Origin: CAWEYO01 sp963813315
Lineage (GTDB): Bacteria; Pseudomonadota; Alphaproteobacteria; Rhizobiales; Rhizobiaceae
Length of the DNA: 64,000 nucleotides
Assembly (NCBI GenBank): GCA_963813315.1
Contig: CAWEYO010000016.1
Span: 124,001 to 188,000 of the forward strand
Reading direction: 5' to 3'
A program made the position numbers and the translations under genes. Below are positions 8,340 through 17,070 of the stretch, piece after piece. Under the pieces are notes generated by a model. It made no database searches and was not told the origin of the DNA. It saw only the letters and a list, made by a program, of their open reading frames with translations. Every line of letters starts with the position of its first letter. The stretch's first letter is position 1.

Positions 8340-8969
8340 TCAGGAGCTGGTGCGGGAAAGCCATCTTGCGTGAACCTGGAAGCCCTCGCCAGCCAGAAGC
8401 CCGACGGTCTCGTAGAGCGGCAGGCCGACCACGTTGGTGTACGACCCCACGAGCTTCACCACAAACGTAGCCGCTAGGCCCTGAACGGCGTATCCGCCGG
8501 CCTTACCGCGCCACTCGCCGGAAGCAAGATAGTTTTCAAGCTCCTGGCGCGAAAGGCGCTTGAAGCGCACGCGGGTCTCGACCAGCTTCTGGCGCACCTT
8601 GCCGGCGGGGGTTACCAGACATATTGCCGAATAGACCCGATGCGACCTGCCCGACAGGAAGCGCAGACAGTTCGAGGCATCGTCAGTTGATTCGGCCTTC
8701 GGCAGGATGCGGCGGCCGACCGCCACCACCGTATCGGCAGCAAGAATGAACGATCCCGACCACTCGGGATCGTTCTTCAGAACTTCGAAAGCCTTGTCCG
8801 CCTTGGTTCGTGAAAGCCGCTTGGCGAGCGAACGCGCATGCTCGGCCTTGAGCGGCGTTTCGTCCACGTCGGTGGGAAACAGGCGGTCGGGTTCGATCCC
8901 GGCCTGCTGCAATAGTTCGATCCGCCGCGGGGACCCCGAGGCAAGCACCAGCTTCTGGAGGATGCTCAT
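8340..8969 (-). CDS. maf: Maf-family nucleoside triphosphate pyrophosphatase
   Basis: 209 residues. LASGSPRR at the start and ADTVVAVG in the middle are the Maf/YhdE signatures; the enzyme hydrolyses non-canonical or pyrimidine dNTPs and is linked to septum control in Bacillus. It lies between infA and yacG on the same strand, the order found across Rhizobiales, so the three are probably one transcript. Confidence 0.93.
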   Translation of the reverse strand: MSILQKLVLASGSPRRIELLQQAGIEPDRLFPTDVDETPLKAEHARSLAKRLSRTKADKAFEVLKNDPEWSGSFILAADTVVAVGRRILPKAESTDDASNCLRFLSGRSHRVYSAICLVTPAGKVRQKLVETRVRFKRLSRQELENYLASGEWRGKAGGYAVQGLAATFVVKLVGSYTNVVGLPLYETVGLLAGEGFQVHARWLSRTSS

Positions 8970-9020
8970 CTTGTCTTTGGATCCCGTCGGCTTAAACTGC
9001 GCTGCAAACGCGCGATCGAC

Positions 9021-9239
9021 TTATTTGAACCGATAGGTGATGCGGCCCTTGGTCAAATCATAGGGCGTCATCTCGACCAGGACCTTGTCGCCGGTAAGAA
9101 CGCGGATACGGTTTTTGCGCATGCGCCCGGCGGTATGAGCGATAATTTCGTGTTCGTTTTCGAGTTTGACCCTGAACATTGCGTTCGGCAGCAGTTCCGT
9201 CACAACACCTGGAAATTCGAGGACTTCTTCCTTCGGCAT
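9021..9239 (-). CDS. infA: Translation initiation factor IF-1
   Basis: 72 residues, exactly the family size: a single S1/OB-fold domain. [19 protein letters not shown] and [16 protein letters not shown] are characteristic. It binds the ribosomal A site during initiation. It is first in a maf-yacG minus-strand block and sits downstream of the phosphatase and UPF0262 genes. Confidence 0.97.
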
Positions 9240-9349
9240 TCGATACCTTTTTTGGACAGGTTTTCCGACTCCCAGGCCGGAATTGGCGCGGAAGCTATAT
9301 GATTATGCGTTCGTTGTGAACACGCTATTCGCCGCGGCCCGCTTCCCCA

Positions 9350-9856
9350 TCACATGCCGAAGCGCGCGGCGATCCGCGCCTTGAGCCGGTCCCGAACGTC
9401 ACGATACGCCGCGATGATCTGCTCGCGTGTACCGGACACCGTGCTCGGATCGGCGGTGGGCCAATATTCCACTTCGGCTGCAATCGACCGGGTGAATTCC
9501 AGCGCGGCATGATGCGCCTCGGGCGCGAGCGTCACGATCAGGTCGAAATAGCGGTCCTCGAGATCGGCCATCGCGCGCGGCTCGCGGCCGTTCAGCGATA
9601 GTTCGCTCTCGGCAAGCACGGCATCGACAAAGGGATCGCGCTCGCCGCCGCGCACGCCAGCCGAAGCCACGAAGGTGGTCGGGGGCAGGATTTGCCGCGC
9701 CAGCAATTCGGCCATGGGTGAGCGCACCGAGTTCATGCCGCACAGAAAAAGCAGCGACGGCGGCACTTTCGCAGGCGCCGCATCAGTCCTGTCAGAATGC
9801 GATGCAGACCCGGATGCCGGAGCACGATCCCGCAGGGCGCTTTCCCGGGAGGCCAT
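9350..9856 (-). CDS. Low-molecular-weight phosphatase family protein
   Basis: 168 residues. The P-loop CGMNSVRS fits CX5R(S/T) of low-molecular-weight protein tyrosine phosphatases and arsenate reductases; the late YWPTADPS has the Asp-Pro acid loop. The N-terminal 20 residues are a low-complexity extension. I use the ATG at 9856; an in-frame TTG at 9874 would overlap the UPF0262 gene. The genes UPF0262, phosphatase, infA run in the same direction, a conserved rhizobial order. Confidence 0.85.
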   Translation of the reverse strand: MASRESALRDRAPASGSASHSDRTDAAPAKVPPSLLFLCGMNSVRSPMAELLARQILPPTTFVASAGVRGGERDPFVDAVLAESELSLNGREPRAMADLEDRYFDLIVTLAPEAHHAALEFTRSIAAEVEYWPTADPSTVSGTREQIIAAYRDVRDRLKARIAARFGM

Positions 9857-9861
9857 TTTGA

Positions 9862-10347
9862 CTAGCCCCGCCAATGGAGGACGCAGACGAGCGTAAAGAG
9901 CCGCCGCGCGGTGTCAAAATCGATCTCGATCTTGCCGGAAAGCCGATCCATCAGGGTTTGCGATCCTTCGTTGTGCAATCCCCGCCTGCCCATGTCGATT
10001 GCCTCGATGTGGCTCGGTGTCGATGATCTGATCGCGTCGTAGTAGCTCTCGCAGATGAGGAAGTAGTCCTTCACGATGCGCCTGAAAGGCGTAAGCGAAA
10101 GGATGTGGGTCACGACGGCCTCGCCGTTTTCTCTTGAGATAGCGAGCACGAGCCTGGCATCCATCAACGACAGCTTGAGCTTGTAGGGTCCCTGCCCATC
10201 GTCGCTGATCGGATAGAAACTGTTTTCTTCGATCAGGTCGAAAATGGCGACCGCCCGCTCGTGCTCGACATCGGGCGTCGACCGGCCGATCGATTCGTCC
10301 AGTTGGATATCGACCAGCCTGGCGCAATTTTTCCCGCTCTCGTCCAT
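9862..10347 (-). CDS. UPF0262 family protein
   Basis: 161 residues. LVDIQLDESIGRSTPDVEHERAVAIFDL at the start and the conserved SRENGEAVVTHILSLTPFRRIVKDYFLICESYY block identify UPF0262, an alphaproteobacterial family of unknown function found directly after hisD. Its start is three bases past the hisD stop, so the two are surely one transcript. Confidence 0.93.
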   Translation of the reverse strand: MDESGKNCARLVDIQLDESIGRSTPDVEHERAVAIFDLIEENSFYPISDDGQGPYKLKLSLMDARLVLAISRENGEAVVTHILSLTPFRRIVKDYFLICESYYDAIRSSTPSHIEAIDMGRRGLHNEGSQTLMDRLSGKIEIDFDTARRLFTLVCVLHWRG

Positions 10348-10350
10348 GCG

Positions 10351-11643
10351 CTAGACGTTCAGCCGGATCGCGACGGAGCGGCCATGCGCATCGAGCCCCT
10401 CGGCTTTGGCAAGGGTGATCGCGGCCGGAGCGAGCACGCGCAACTGCTCGGCGCCAAGCTTCAGGATCGAGGTCCGCTTCATGAAGTCGAGCACCGAAAG
10501 GCCGGACGAAAAACGCGCCGAGCGGGCCGTCGGGAGCACATGGTTGGAACCGCCGACATAGTCGCCGATTACCTCCGGCGTATGCCGGCCGAGAAACACA
10601 GCCCCGGCGTTGCGCATTTTTCCCAGGAAATCTTCCGCGTCGTCGATTGCCAACTCGACATGCTCGGCCGCGATGCGATCCACAAGCGGGACCGCGTCGC
10701 CGATACGTCTGACCAGGATAACGGCGCCGAAGTCGCCCCAACTGGCAGCGGCGGTTTCCGCACGCGGCAACGTCTTCAGCTGACGCTCGACGGCGTTTTC
10801 GACAGACCGGGCGAAGCCCGCATCGTCCGTGATGAGAATGGACTGGGCGCCCCTATCGTGCTCGGCCTGCGCCAAGAGATCGGCAGCGATCCAGTCGGGG
10901 TTGTTCTGGCCGTCCGCGACGATCAGGATCTCGGATGGCCCGGCGATCATGTCGATGCCGACCACGCCGAAGACCTGACGCTTGGCCGCGGCGACATAGG
11001 CGTTTCCAGGCCCTACGACCTTCACCACTGGCTTGACGGTCTCTGTTCCGTAGGCGAGCGCCGCCACGGCCTGCGCGCCGCCGACGCGGTAGATTTCGGA
11101 TATGCCGGCGAGGTCGGCGGCCACCAGGACCAGCGGATTGATGACGCCGTCCGGGGCGGGAACCGTCATGACGATGCGTTCGACGCCGGCGACCTTGGCT
11201 GGAACGGCGTTCATCAGCACTGAGCTTGGATAGCTCGCAGTGCCGCCCGGCACATAGAGCCCGACCGATTCCACCGCCGTCCAGCGAGAGCCGAGTTCGA
11301 CGCCGATCGGGTCGCAATAGCGGTCGTCCAGCGGCCGCTGGCGCGCGTGATGGGAGTGGATTCGGTCTCGTGCGAGTTTCAGGGCCTCGATGGCCGCGGC
11401 ATCCGAAGCAGTGTAGGCGCGCTCTACGTCCTCTCGCCCGACAGCGATGCCGAGCGCGACAAGGTCGGCCCGGTCGAATTGCAGCGAAAGATCGATGAGT
11501 GCGGCGTCTCCCTCGGCGCGGACACGCCCTATGATTTCGCGAACAACGGCGTCTACATCCGCGGACACTTCGCGCTTTGACGTCAGGAATTCGGAAAAGC
11601 GCGCTTCGAAATCGCGGTCTGATTGAGTAAGGGTGATTGCCAT
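10351..11643 (-). CDS. hisD: Histidinol dehydrogenase
   Basis: 430 residues. Catalyses the last two steps of histidine synthesis, L-histidinol to L-histidine with two NAD+, using zinc. GPGNAYVAAAKR, GPSEILIVAD and AEHVEL are family motifs. The start is the ATG at 11643 (MAITLTQSD), just after the DUF2948 stop; the frame stays open a further 23 codons but the protein family begins here. Order murA-DUF2948-hisD-UPF0262 is typical of Rhizobiales. Confidence 0.95.
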   Translation of the reverse strand: MAITLTQSDRDFEARFSEFLTSKREVSADVDAVVREIIGRVRAEGDAALIDLSLQFDRADLVALGIAVGREDVERAYTASDAAAIEALKLARDRIHSHHARQRPLDDRYCDPIGVELGSRWTAVESVGLYVPGGTASYPSSVLMNAVPAKVAGVERIVMTVPAPDGVINPLVLVAADLAGISEIYRVGGAQAVAALAYGTETVKPVVKVVGPGNAYVAAAKRQVFGVVGIDMIAGPSEILIVADGQNNPDWIAADLLAQAEHDRGAQSILITDDAGFARSVENAVERQLKTLPRAETAAASWGDFGAVILVRRIGDAVPLVDRIAAEHVELAIDDAEDFLGKMRNAGAVFLGRHTPEVIGDYVGGSNHVLPTARSARFSSGLSVLDFMKRTSILKLGAEQLRVLAPAAITLAKAEGLDAHGRSVAIRLNV

Positions 11644-11656
11644 TGGAGCGCCCGGA

Positions 11657-12091
11657 TCAGGTTCGGTGGATCGGTACCGACGATGCCTCCCAGGCACCCC
11701 CGATATCGGCAAGGCGAGCCTCTATGCATTCCACATCGAGCCGGATCGTGGCGCCGCCTGAAAAGTCGAGCTCCACCGTGCCGGCTGGCGCATCGGCGGC
11801 TGCGAAACGGATCGCCAGCAGCGACAGCACGACAGCTGGCTTGGTGCGGTCGAGGCCAGCGGCCTTTACAGACAACACCCGGTCGAAATGCAGGACGCTT
11901 TGGCGCCTTTCGGCCTTTTTGCGAAAACGACCCAAAACGGCCTCCCAGGCCAGGCGCTTCATGGGAATGACGAAGCGCCTGTCGTGGGACAGAAACTGGA
12001 GTTCGCCCACCTTCATGACCGCGTCCTGGACATGCGCCGAAATGACGTTGAGGTCCTGCGGGTCGAGGGCGACAAGTTTGAGCGGGTCCAT
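11657..12091 (-). CDS. DUF2948 family protein
   Basis: 144 residues beginning MDPLKLVALDPQDLNVISAH, the recognisable start of DUF2948 proteins, with RFVIPMKRLAWE and VLHFDRVLSV further in. Function unknown; the gene sits between murA and hisD in most Rhizobiales genomes. The open frame extends 12 codons upstream, but the conserved start is at 12091. Confidence 0.9.
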   Translation of the reverse strand: MDPLKLVALDPQDLNVISAHVQDAVMKVGELQFLSHDRRFVIPMKRLAWEAVLGRFRKKAERRQSVLHFDRVLSVKAAGLDRTKPAVVLSLLAIRFAAADAPAGTVELDFSGGATIRLDVECIEARLADIGGAWEASSVPIHRT

Positions 12092-12204
12092 CGAGAAATC
12101 GGTACGTTGTCCGGTTGCTGTCCACATCCGGCCTTGTTAGGCGGTCTTTGAATGCCGTGCAACCGACGGGGGCGCGCGCACCAGAACCAGCGCCCTCGTC
12201 GGGA

Positions 12205-13494
12205 TCAGCCCGGTATGCGCTCGATTGTCGCGCCGCATTTCGAGAGCTTTTCCTCAAGCCGCTCGAAGCCACGGTCAAGGTGGTAGACGCGGTTGACGGT
12301 CGTCTCTCCCTCGGCCGCCAGCCCGGCAATGACCAGCGACACCGAGGCACGCAGATCGGTCGCCATGACCGGCGCGCCCTTCAGCCTGGAAACGCCGTCC
12401 ACGATCGCCGTCTGCCCCGCAAGCGCAATGCGGGCGCCAAGCCGTGCAAGTTCCTGCACATGCATGAAGCGGTTTTCGAAAATCGTCTCGGTGATGTGCG
12501 ACTTGCCCTTGGCCATCGTCATCAGGCCCATGAACTGCGCCTGCAGATCGGTCGGGAAGCCCGGAAACGGCTCGGTCGTGATATCGACCGGGACGATGCC
12601 GGAACCATTGCGTTTCACTCGGATGCCGGAATTGACGGGAATGATCTCCGCCCCGGTCTGGCCGATGACGTCGAGCGCGCCCTGCAGCAGGTCCGCCCTC
12701 GCATTCTCCAGAACGACGTCGCCACCGGTCATCGCCACGGCCATGGCGTAGGTGCCGGTTTCGATACGATCAGGAATGACCTGGTGGCGCGCGCCGGCGA
12801 GCGAATCGACGCCTTCGATCGTGATCGTCGGCGTACCGGCGCCCGAGATTCTGGCGCCCATCGCGTTGAGGCAGTCGGCGAGGTTGACCACTTCGGGCTC
12901 GCGCGCGGCATTTTCCAGCACCGTTTCGCCCTTTGCGAGGCTTGCCGCCATCATCAATACATGGGTGGCGCCGACTGAAACCTTGGGAAAGACATAGCGA
13001 TTGCCAACCAGCCGGTTCGGCGCCCTGGCATGCACATAGCCGCCTTCGATATCGATCGCGGCGCCCAGCGCCCGCAGCCCTTCAATGAACAGGTCGACCG
13101 GCCGTGTGCCGATGGCGCAGCCGCCCGGCAGCGAGACGCGGGCCTCGCCCATGCGCGCCAGCAGCGGCCCGATGACCCAAAAACTCGCCCGCATCCTCGA
13201 GACCAGCTCGTAGGGCGCCGTGGTGTCGACGATGTGCCGGGCCGAGAAATGGATCGTGCGCGAATAGCCCTCGTTCTGGCTTTCGCGGCGGCCGTTGACC
13301 GAATAGTCCACTCCGTGATTGCCGAGTATGCGGATCAACTGCTCGACGTCGGCCAGATGCGGTACGTTGTCCAGCGTCAACGTGTCGTCGGTCAATAGCG
13401 AGGCAATCATCAGCGGAAGAGCGGCGTTCTTGGCGCCCGAGATCGGTATTCTGCCGGTCAGTGCGTTGCCGCCGACAATGCGGATGCGGTCCAT
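12205..13494 (-). CDS. murA: UDP-N-acetylglucosamine 1-carboxyvinyltransferase
   Basis: 429 residues. First committed step of peptidoglycan synthesis: transfers enolpyruvate from PEP to UDP-GlcNAc. SGAKNAALP (Lys22) is the substrate loop and PGGCAIGTRPVD carries the catalytic Cys126 that fosfomycin alkylates. The start at 13494 gives MDRIRIVGG; 12 further codons are open upstream. Heads the minus-strand run towards hisD, after a 113-base gap. Confidence 0.96.
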   Translation of the reverse strand: MDRIRIVGGNALTGRIPISGAKNAALPLMIASLLTDDTLTLDNVPHLADVEQLIRILGNHGVDYSVNGRRESQNEGYSRTIHFSARHIVDTTAPYELVSRMRASFWVIGPLLARMGEARVSLPGGCAIGTRPVDLFIEGLRALGAAIDIEGGYVHARAPNRLVGNRYVFPKVSVGATHVLMMAASLAKGETVLENAAREPEVVNLADCLNAMGARISGAGTPTITIEGVDSLAGARHQVIPDRIETGTYAMAVAMTGGDVVLENARADLLQGALDVIGQTGAEIIPVNSGIRVKRNGSGIVPVDITTEPFPGFPTDLQAQFMGLMTMAKGKSHITETIFENRFMHVQELARLGARIALAGQTAIVDGVSRLKGAPVMATDLRASVSLVIAGLAAEGETTVNRVYHLDRGFERLEEKLSKCGATIERIPG

Positions 13495-13665
13495 ATGGAA
13501 GCATTTCTCCGGCAAGCGCCGGCTTAGCATCGGTTGAGATTGAACGGCTCGTCTAACCTATCAAGCGGCCTGTATCAAGAAAGGGTGAATGGTGAATAGT
13601 GAATGGTGAATGGCGAGAAGGGGAGGTGTGGGTGCGGAAGACGGGACGCCTACTCCTTTCACCGT

Positions 13666-13857
13666 TCATTCACTACTCCCTTCCACGTCAGCTCCTGCCT
13701 CCTTCGCCAGGCCCTCGGGCCGGGTATCTGCCTCGCCGGTCCGGCGCGATCTCGTCTGTGCTTTGCGCCTCATGAGGTTGGCGCGTAGTTCCTCGGCCTG
13801 CCGCGCCTTTCGGTCCGCCGCCTTCTTTTTCCTGTCAGGTGCCTGGTTCTCTGTCAT
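13666..13857 (-). CDS. Small basic hypothetical protein upstream of murA
   Basis: 63 residues starting MTENQAPDRKKKAADRKARQ and rich in Arg, Lys and Ala (EELRANLMRRKAQ). I recall similar short basic proteins next to murA in rhizobia but know no function. Charge and helix propensity suggest nucleic-acid or ribosome binding, which is inference. The frame is open 48 codons further upstream, but that part lies in a palindromic repeat and is not protein-like. Confidence 0.6.
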   Translation of the reverse strand: MTENQAPDRKKKAADRKARQAEELRANLMRRKAQTRSRRTGEADTRPEGLAKEAGADVEGSSE

Positions 13858-13920
13858 CCCGATTGCTTGCCACGCCAATTCTCTGCCATTCGCCTGCGTC
13901 ATTGTGGCCGTCCGATGGCC

Positions 13921-14090
13921 GCTAGAGTGGCGAATCCGAAATTCGTATTGCCTTGGAGCGAGGCTCGGATCGAATTTCGGATTCAAAGCCACGCTAGCCA
14001 CTTATTGAATCTCGTGTGGTTTACGGATTTGAAGTTCCTGAGAACGCGGATGCCTTGGAAATGACAGGAACTTCAAATCCACCACACGAG
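13921..14090. repeat. Two-hairpin palindromic repeat, copy 1
   Basis: Two adjacent inverted repeats: CTAGAGTGGCGAATCCGAAA with its partner ending AAAGCCACGCTAG, and CTCGTGTGGTTTACGGATTT with its partner ending CACCACACGAG. A second copy about 85% identical lies at 28.6-28.8 kb, so this is a dispersed rhizobial palindromic element. It sits between the small basic gene and tRNA-Thr. Confidence 0.85.
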
Positions 14091-14166
14091 CGCAAGGTTT
14101 GAATAATCCCGCATACATCGCTTGCGCCGGATGGCCCGATATGGCAGAAGGCGCCGCATTCGCGAC

Positions 14167-14241
<75 letters not shown>

Positions 14242-14369
14242 GTTTCCCTTATGAATTCCAATGGTTTGCAATTTGGCGCGCGCAGAGGCGCGCAGAACAA
14301 AGCGTGCTTTCACTTTGACCGGCATCAAGCGATGCTTAGCTAACGTCAGAATTTCACGAAGAATAGCAA

Positions 14370-14399
14370 AAGCCGCCCACTACGAGAATTGGGCGGCTT
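14370..14399 (-). terminator. Rho-independent terminator after the first luxI
   Basis: AAGCCGCCCA and TGGGCGGCTT form a perfect 10-bp stem with a 10-base loop. On the minus strand the stem runs into TTTTGC, and it lies about 45 bases past the luxI stop. The remaining DNA back to tRNA-Thr holds no gene I can see. Confidence 0.7.
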
Positions 14400-14444
14400 C
14401 CGAGCTTCGCCCGCCCCTTCAATCAACAGCCTTTAAGCTCGCTT

Positions 14445-15050
14445 TCAATGATGTTGGCACGATCTGCGCCCATCATCCACAAGCTGAGTAAGGCGCGAAC
14501 GCGTCCGCTCGTCGAAGTGCGCTACCACGGCGATGGTATCTTGCCCGCCTACCTTTTGGACATGGCCAAGCGAACGGAACATGAGATGACCTTGCAGGAG
14601 CCTTATCAAGTGCAAGGGCGCGAGTTCGATCACGACGGAATTGATCCCATTTTCGAGTCCCCATTCCACGTAGCCAAGCACCAATTTGGCGACCGCCCAG
14701 CTAATGCTCATTTCGGCGCCCCTGTAGACGCGATCCACCGCGAAACGGGTCAACTCATAGGTCCTTTCGCTTGCAGGCGGAGGACCGTCGCACAGCTGCG
14801 GATAGATTTCCGTCAACAGGTACGGCCGAACTGTTGGCAACAGGCGCTGATAGCCAACGAGTTGTCGCTGGTCGTAGAGCAGCATGTGGATCGCGTATTC
14901 GTCGTCAAAGGCATCACGTTCCAGCCCATCCGGCTTTCGCAGAGGCTCCCAACCAGCCTCTTCGACGAATATCTTGTGCCGAAACCGATGGGCCTCCCGA
15001 AGCTCCTCGCGACTGCCATGTAGGTTCGTCCTGTCGATGATCTTGATCAT
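14445..15050 (-). CDS. Acyl-homoserine-lactone synthase (LuxI family), first copy
   Basis: 201 residues. Makes the acyl-HSL signal from S-adenosylmethionine and acyl-ACP. Family residues are present: Arg/Phe/Trp in RHKIFVEEAGWEP, DAFDDEYAIHML, RLLPT, and ELTRFAV with the late Glu-Arg pair. The gene points away from luxR, about 490 bases apart, and ends in its own terminator, so it is a separate transcript. The second synthase in this locus differs strongly in sequence, so the two probably make different signals. Confidence 0.9.
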   Translation of the reverse strand: MIKIIDRTNLHGSREELREAHRFRHKIFVEEAGWEPLRKPDGLERDAFDDEYAIHMLLYDQRQLVGYQRLLPTVRPYLLTEIYPQLCDGPPPASERTYELTRFAVDRVYRGAEMSISWAVAKLVLGYVEWGLENGINSVVIELAPLHLIRLLQGHLMFRSLGHVQKVGGQDTIAVVAHFDERTRSRLTQLVDDGRRSCQHH

Positions 15051-15499
15051 TGCCCGTCCCCATCTCGATTCTCATCTCCTCCTGCGTCTTCGGCCGCCGA
15101 CAGAGCTCGATCAGCGTGCTCAGCGAGGTCACCGCATGTTTGGCCTGCTTTTCGACGCGCGCTTGACGCGAGCGTCTCTCGTCTCATTTCACCGTCACCA
15201 CGTCGTAGGAGCTTGATCGGTTGGCTGGTCTATTTCGACCATCCGAACTTCTGGCCGGCATGTACCAAGTCTTTGCCACAACGCCAACGGCGCTTTCATG
15301 AACCACGGCCAAATCCGGATCGCTGATGAATGCTGCGCAAGGCGTTCATAAGTTGGTCGCGACAAGGTCTGTCTCGAAACCAAGCGCGCTCAAATCGACG
15401 CCCTCAACGTCAAAACACTGCGCGCATTTGGTCGGCGATTGCACAAATCAACTCGCATTCGGCACTTATGCCCACTATTGCGCGCCGCCGTCGCCGGGT
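15051..15499. other. Intergenic region between divergent luxI and luxR
   Basis: On the minus strand, 15060-15172 has strongly GC-biased third positions in one frame (VTSLSTLIELCRRPKTQEEM), which looks coding, but it has only a GTG start and runs into luxI in another frame. It may be the end of a lost gene or an unannotated short ORF. The rest, including both promoters, shows nothing I can name. Confidence 0.35.
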
Positions 15500-15515
15500 A
15501 GTTTCCGTAGAAACT
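15500..15515. promoter_or_regulatory. Inverted repeat upstream of luxR
   Basis: AGTTTC-CGTA-GAAACT is a perfect 6-bp inverted repeat ending 25 bases before the luxR start. The position suits an operator or a translation-affecting hairpin. It does not resemble the palindrome before the second luxI. Confidence 0.4.
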
Positions 15516-15540
15516 GCCAAGCTCTGAAGAGTGGGACGGT

Positions 15541-16254
15541 ATGCTCGATTCGGACGTGTTCGACTTCATGATGCGCTCACAGGCACCCCGGCCGCGCTCT
15601 GAGCTATTGGACGACCTCTGGCGATGCGCTGCCATGCTTGGGTTCGAGCACCTGATCCTGAGCGGCGTGCCGGTCGGCGCCCAGAATCCCGAGCCGCTGG
15701 TTGAGCTGAACGGATGGCCGCAAGGTTGGTTCGCCCGGTATGTCGAACGGGGCTATGTGTCCGTCGACAGCGTCTGCCTGTACTCGGCGCGAAGCATCCG
15801 GCCGTTTGATTGGGCCGATGTTCCTCCTGAATTTTCAGATACGAAGGGTGCGCGACGGGTTAACGCGGAGGCCGGCGAATTCGGCATCAGAAGCGGATTT
15901 GCGGTACCGATGCTGAGTACCCGGCACAGCTGGCAATCGGTGGCCTCCTTTGGGTCGTCTCAAAGGAAGCTGCGTCTGTCTGACCGGGAAAAGATGCGGA
16001 TCGTTGCAATTGCGACATTTGCCGGCATGGCGATCGAGCTCGGCAGCCAGGCACGCATTCACCTGACCCCCCGGGAACGCGAGGTGTTGCTGTGGGCGGC
16101 CGCGGGCAAATCCGCCTGGGAGATAGGCTCAATTCTAAAGGTGTCGGAACCGGCCGTGCGCAAGCACGAGAAGGCCGCCCGTCGCAAATTCGGTGTCACC
16201 ACAACCATTCAGGCCATTGTCGAGGCTACGCGCCAACGCCTCATACATCCCTAG
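15541..16254 (+). CDS. LuxR-family quorum-sensing regulator
   Basis: 237 residues. The N-terminal autoinducer-binding domain (about 20-150) keeps key ligand-pocket residues: GWFARYVERGYVSVDSV (Trp, Tyr, Asp), PFDW and GIRSGFAVPM. The C-terminal HTH (about 174-237) reads LTPREREVLLWAAAGKS, with WEIGSILKVSEPAVRKHEK as recognition helices. It should bind acyl-HSL and regulate the palindrome-bearing promoter of the second luxI, 166 bases downstream of its stop. Confidence 0.9.
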   Translation: MLDSDVFDFMMRSQAPRPRSELLDDLWRCAAMLGFEHLILSGVPVGAQNPEPLVELNGWPQGWFARYVERGYVSVDSVCLYSARSIRPFDWADVPPEFSDTKGARRVNAEAGEFGIRSGFAVPMLSTRHSWQSVASFGSSQRKLRLSDREKMRIVAIATFAGMAIELGSQARIHLTPREREVLLWAAAGKSAWEIGSILKVSEPAVRKHEKAARRKFGVTTTIQAIVEATRQRLIHP

Positions 16255-16324
16255 AGGATCGGTCCCGAATGTGGGAACCGGTTTCGGGAAAATCCGATGC
16301 TCAAACAAAGAGATAGAGCAGCAG
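16251..16324 (+). repeat. Dispersed palindromic repeat (TCCCGAA/TTCGGGA family), copy 1
   Basis: Core TCCCGAATGTGGGAACCGG-TTTCGGGA, followed by ATCCGATGCTCAAACAAAG and AGATAGAGC. Two more copies are at 17.4 kb and, inverted, at 28.4 kb. It overlaps the luxR stop and could act as a transcript-end hairpin. Confidence 0.85.
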
Positions 16325-16349
16325 TCTGTGCGTCCGCTGCTCTAGTCAA

Positions 16350-16367
16350 GGTATCAAGGTTGATACC
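16350..16367. promoter_or_regulatory. Candidate lux box upstream of second luxI
   Basis: GGTATCAAGGTTGATACC is an 18-bp perfect palindrome (8-2-8), the length and symmetry of lux/tra boxes. It ends 52 bases before the synthase start, where a LuxR activator would overlap the -35 region. Confidence 0.65.
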
Positions 16368-16419
16368 ATGATCGGCACGCCGGTTTGGTGCAGTGTTCTC
16401 CCAGCAAGGGGAGAACACG

Positions 16420-17070
16420 ATGATATCCGCACATGTCGTCACGACGGCAAACAAGCACCTCTACACCGATCATATGGATGAGTTCCTGCGTCGACGGCAC
16501 GATTTTTTCGTAACGCAAAAGGGATGGCGTCCGCCAAGTCCAACTGGCCGCGAAGTCGACCAGTTCGACACAGACGCCGCAACCTACATCCTGGGGATCG
16601 AGGACGGGCGCGTGGTGACATCGGCTCGCCTCATCCCGACCTCTGAACCCACCATGATTTCCGAGGTTTTCCCTGATCTCTGCGAGATGCGCGCTCTGCC
16701 GCGGCGCCGCGACTGGGCGGAATGGACGAGAACGTTCGTGCTTCCCGAGAAGCGCTCTTTCAGCAGGCGGGGTACGCTGACGGAGCTGTCCTGTGCCGTG
16801 ATGGAGTATGCAATCGACGAAGGTCTAGCGGCACTCTGCGGCGTGCAGGAGACCTATTTCATGCCACGACACGCTGCGCTTGGGTGGAGGGCGCTACCGC
16901 TCGGCCTGCCGCGACAATTCGGCGACGAGACATACATCGTGGCCTATATCGACGTGAGCGAGGAGGCACTGGAAAGCGTTCGCAGAATCCTCGGAATAGA
17001 CCACCCGCTGCTGGTCAGACGCGGCATGGTACGCCCCTTCCAGGAGCCCACTCAGGTGCACGTCAACTGA
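16420..17070 (+). CDS. Acyl-homoserine-lactone synthase (LuxI family), second copy
   Basis: 216 residues. Motifs: RRRHDFFVTQKGWRPP, VDQFDTDAATYILG, SARLIPTSEP, WAEWTRTFVLPE and SRRGTLTELSCAVMEYA. AAGGGGAG precedes the ATG at 16420 by six bases; a start nine codons earlier would lack that RBS. A perfect palindrome lies upstream and luxR precedes it, so it is probably the autoinduced synthase. Its stop overlaps the next ORF by one base. It shares little sequence with the other synthase. Confidence 0.9.
   Translation: MISAHVVTTANKHLYTDHMDEFLRRRHDFFVTQKGWRPPSPTGREVDQFDTDAATYILGIEDGRVVTSARLIPTSEPTMISEVFPDLCEMRALPRRRDWAEWTRTFVLPEKRSFSRRGTLTELSCAVMEYAIDEGLAALCGVQETYFMPRHAALGWRALPLGLPRQFGDETYIVAYIDVSEEALESVRRILGIDHPLLVRRGMVRPFQEPTQVHVN

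Noticed and set aside
15047..15187. 46-residue ORF overlapping the luxI start as ATGA
   Set aside because: Third codon positions are not GC-rich in this frame while another frame is, so the overlap is probably chance.
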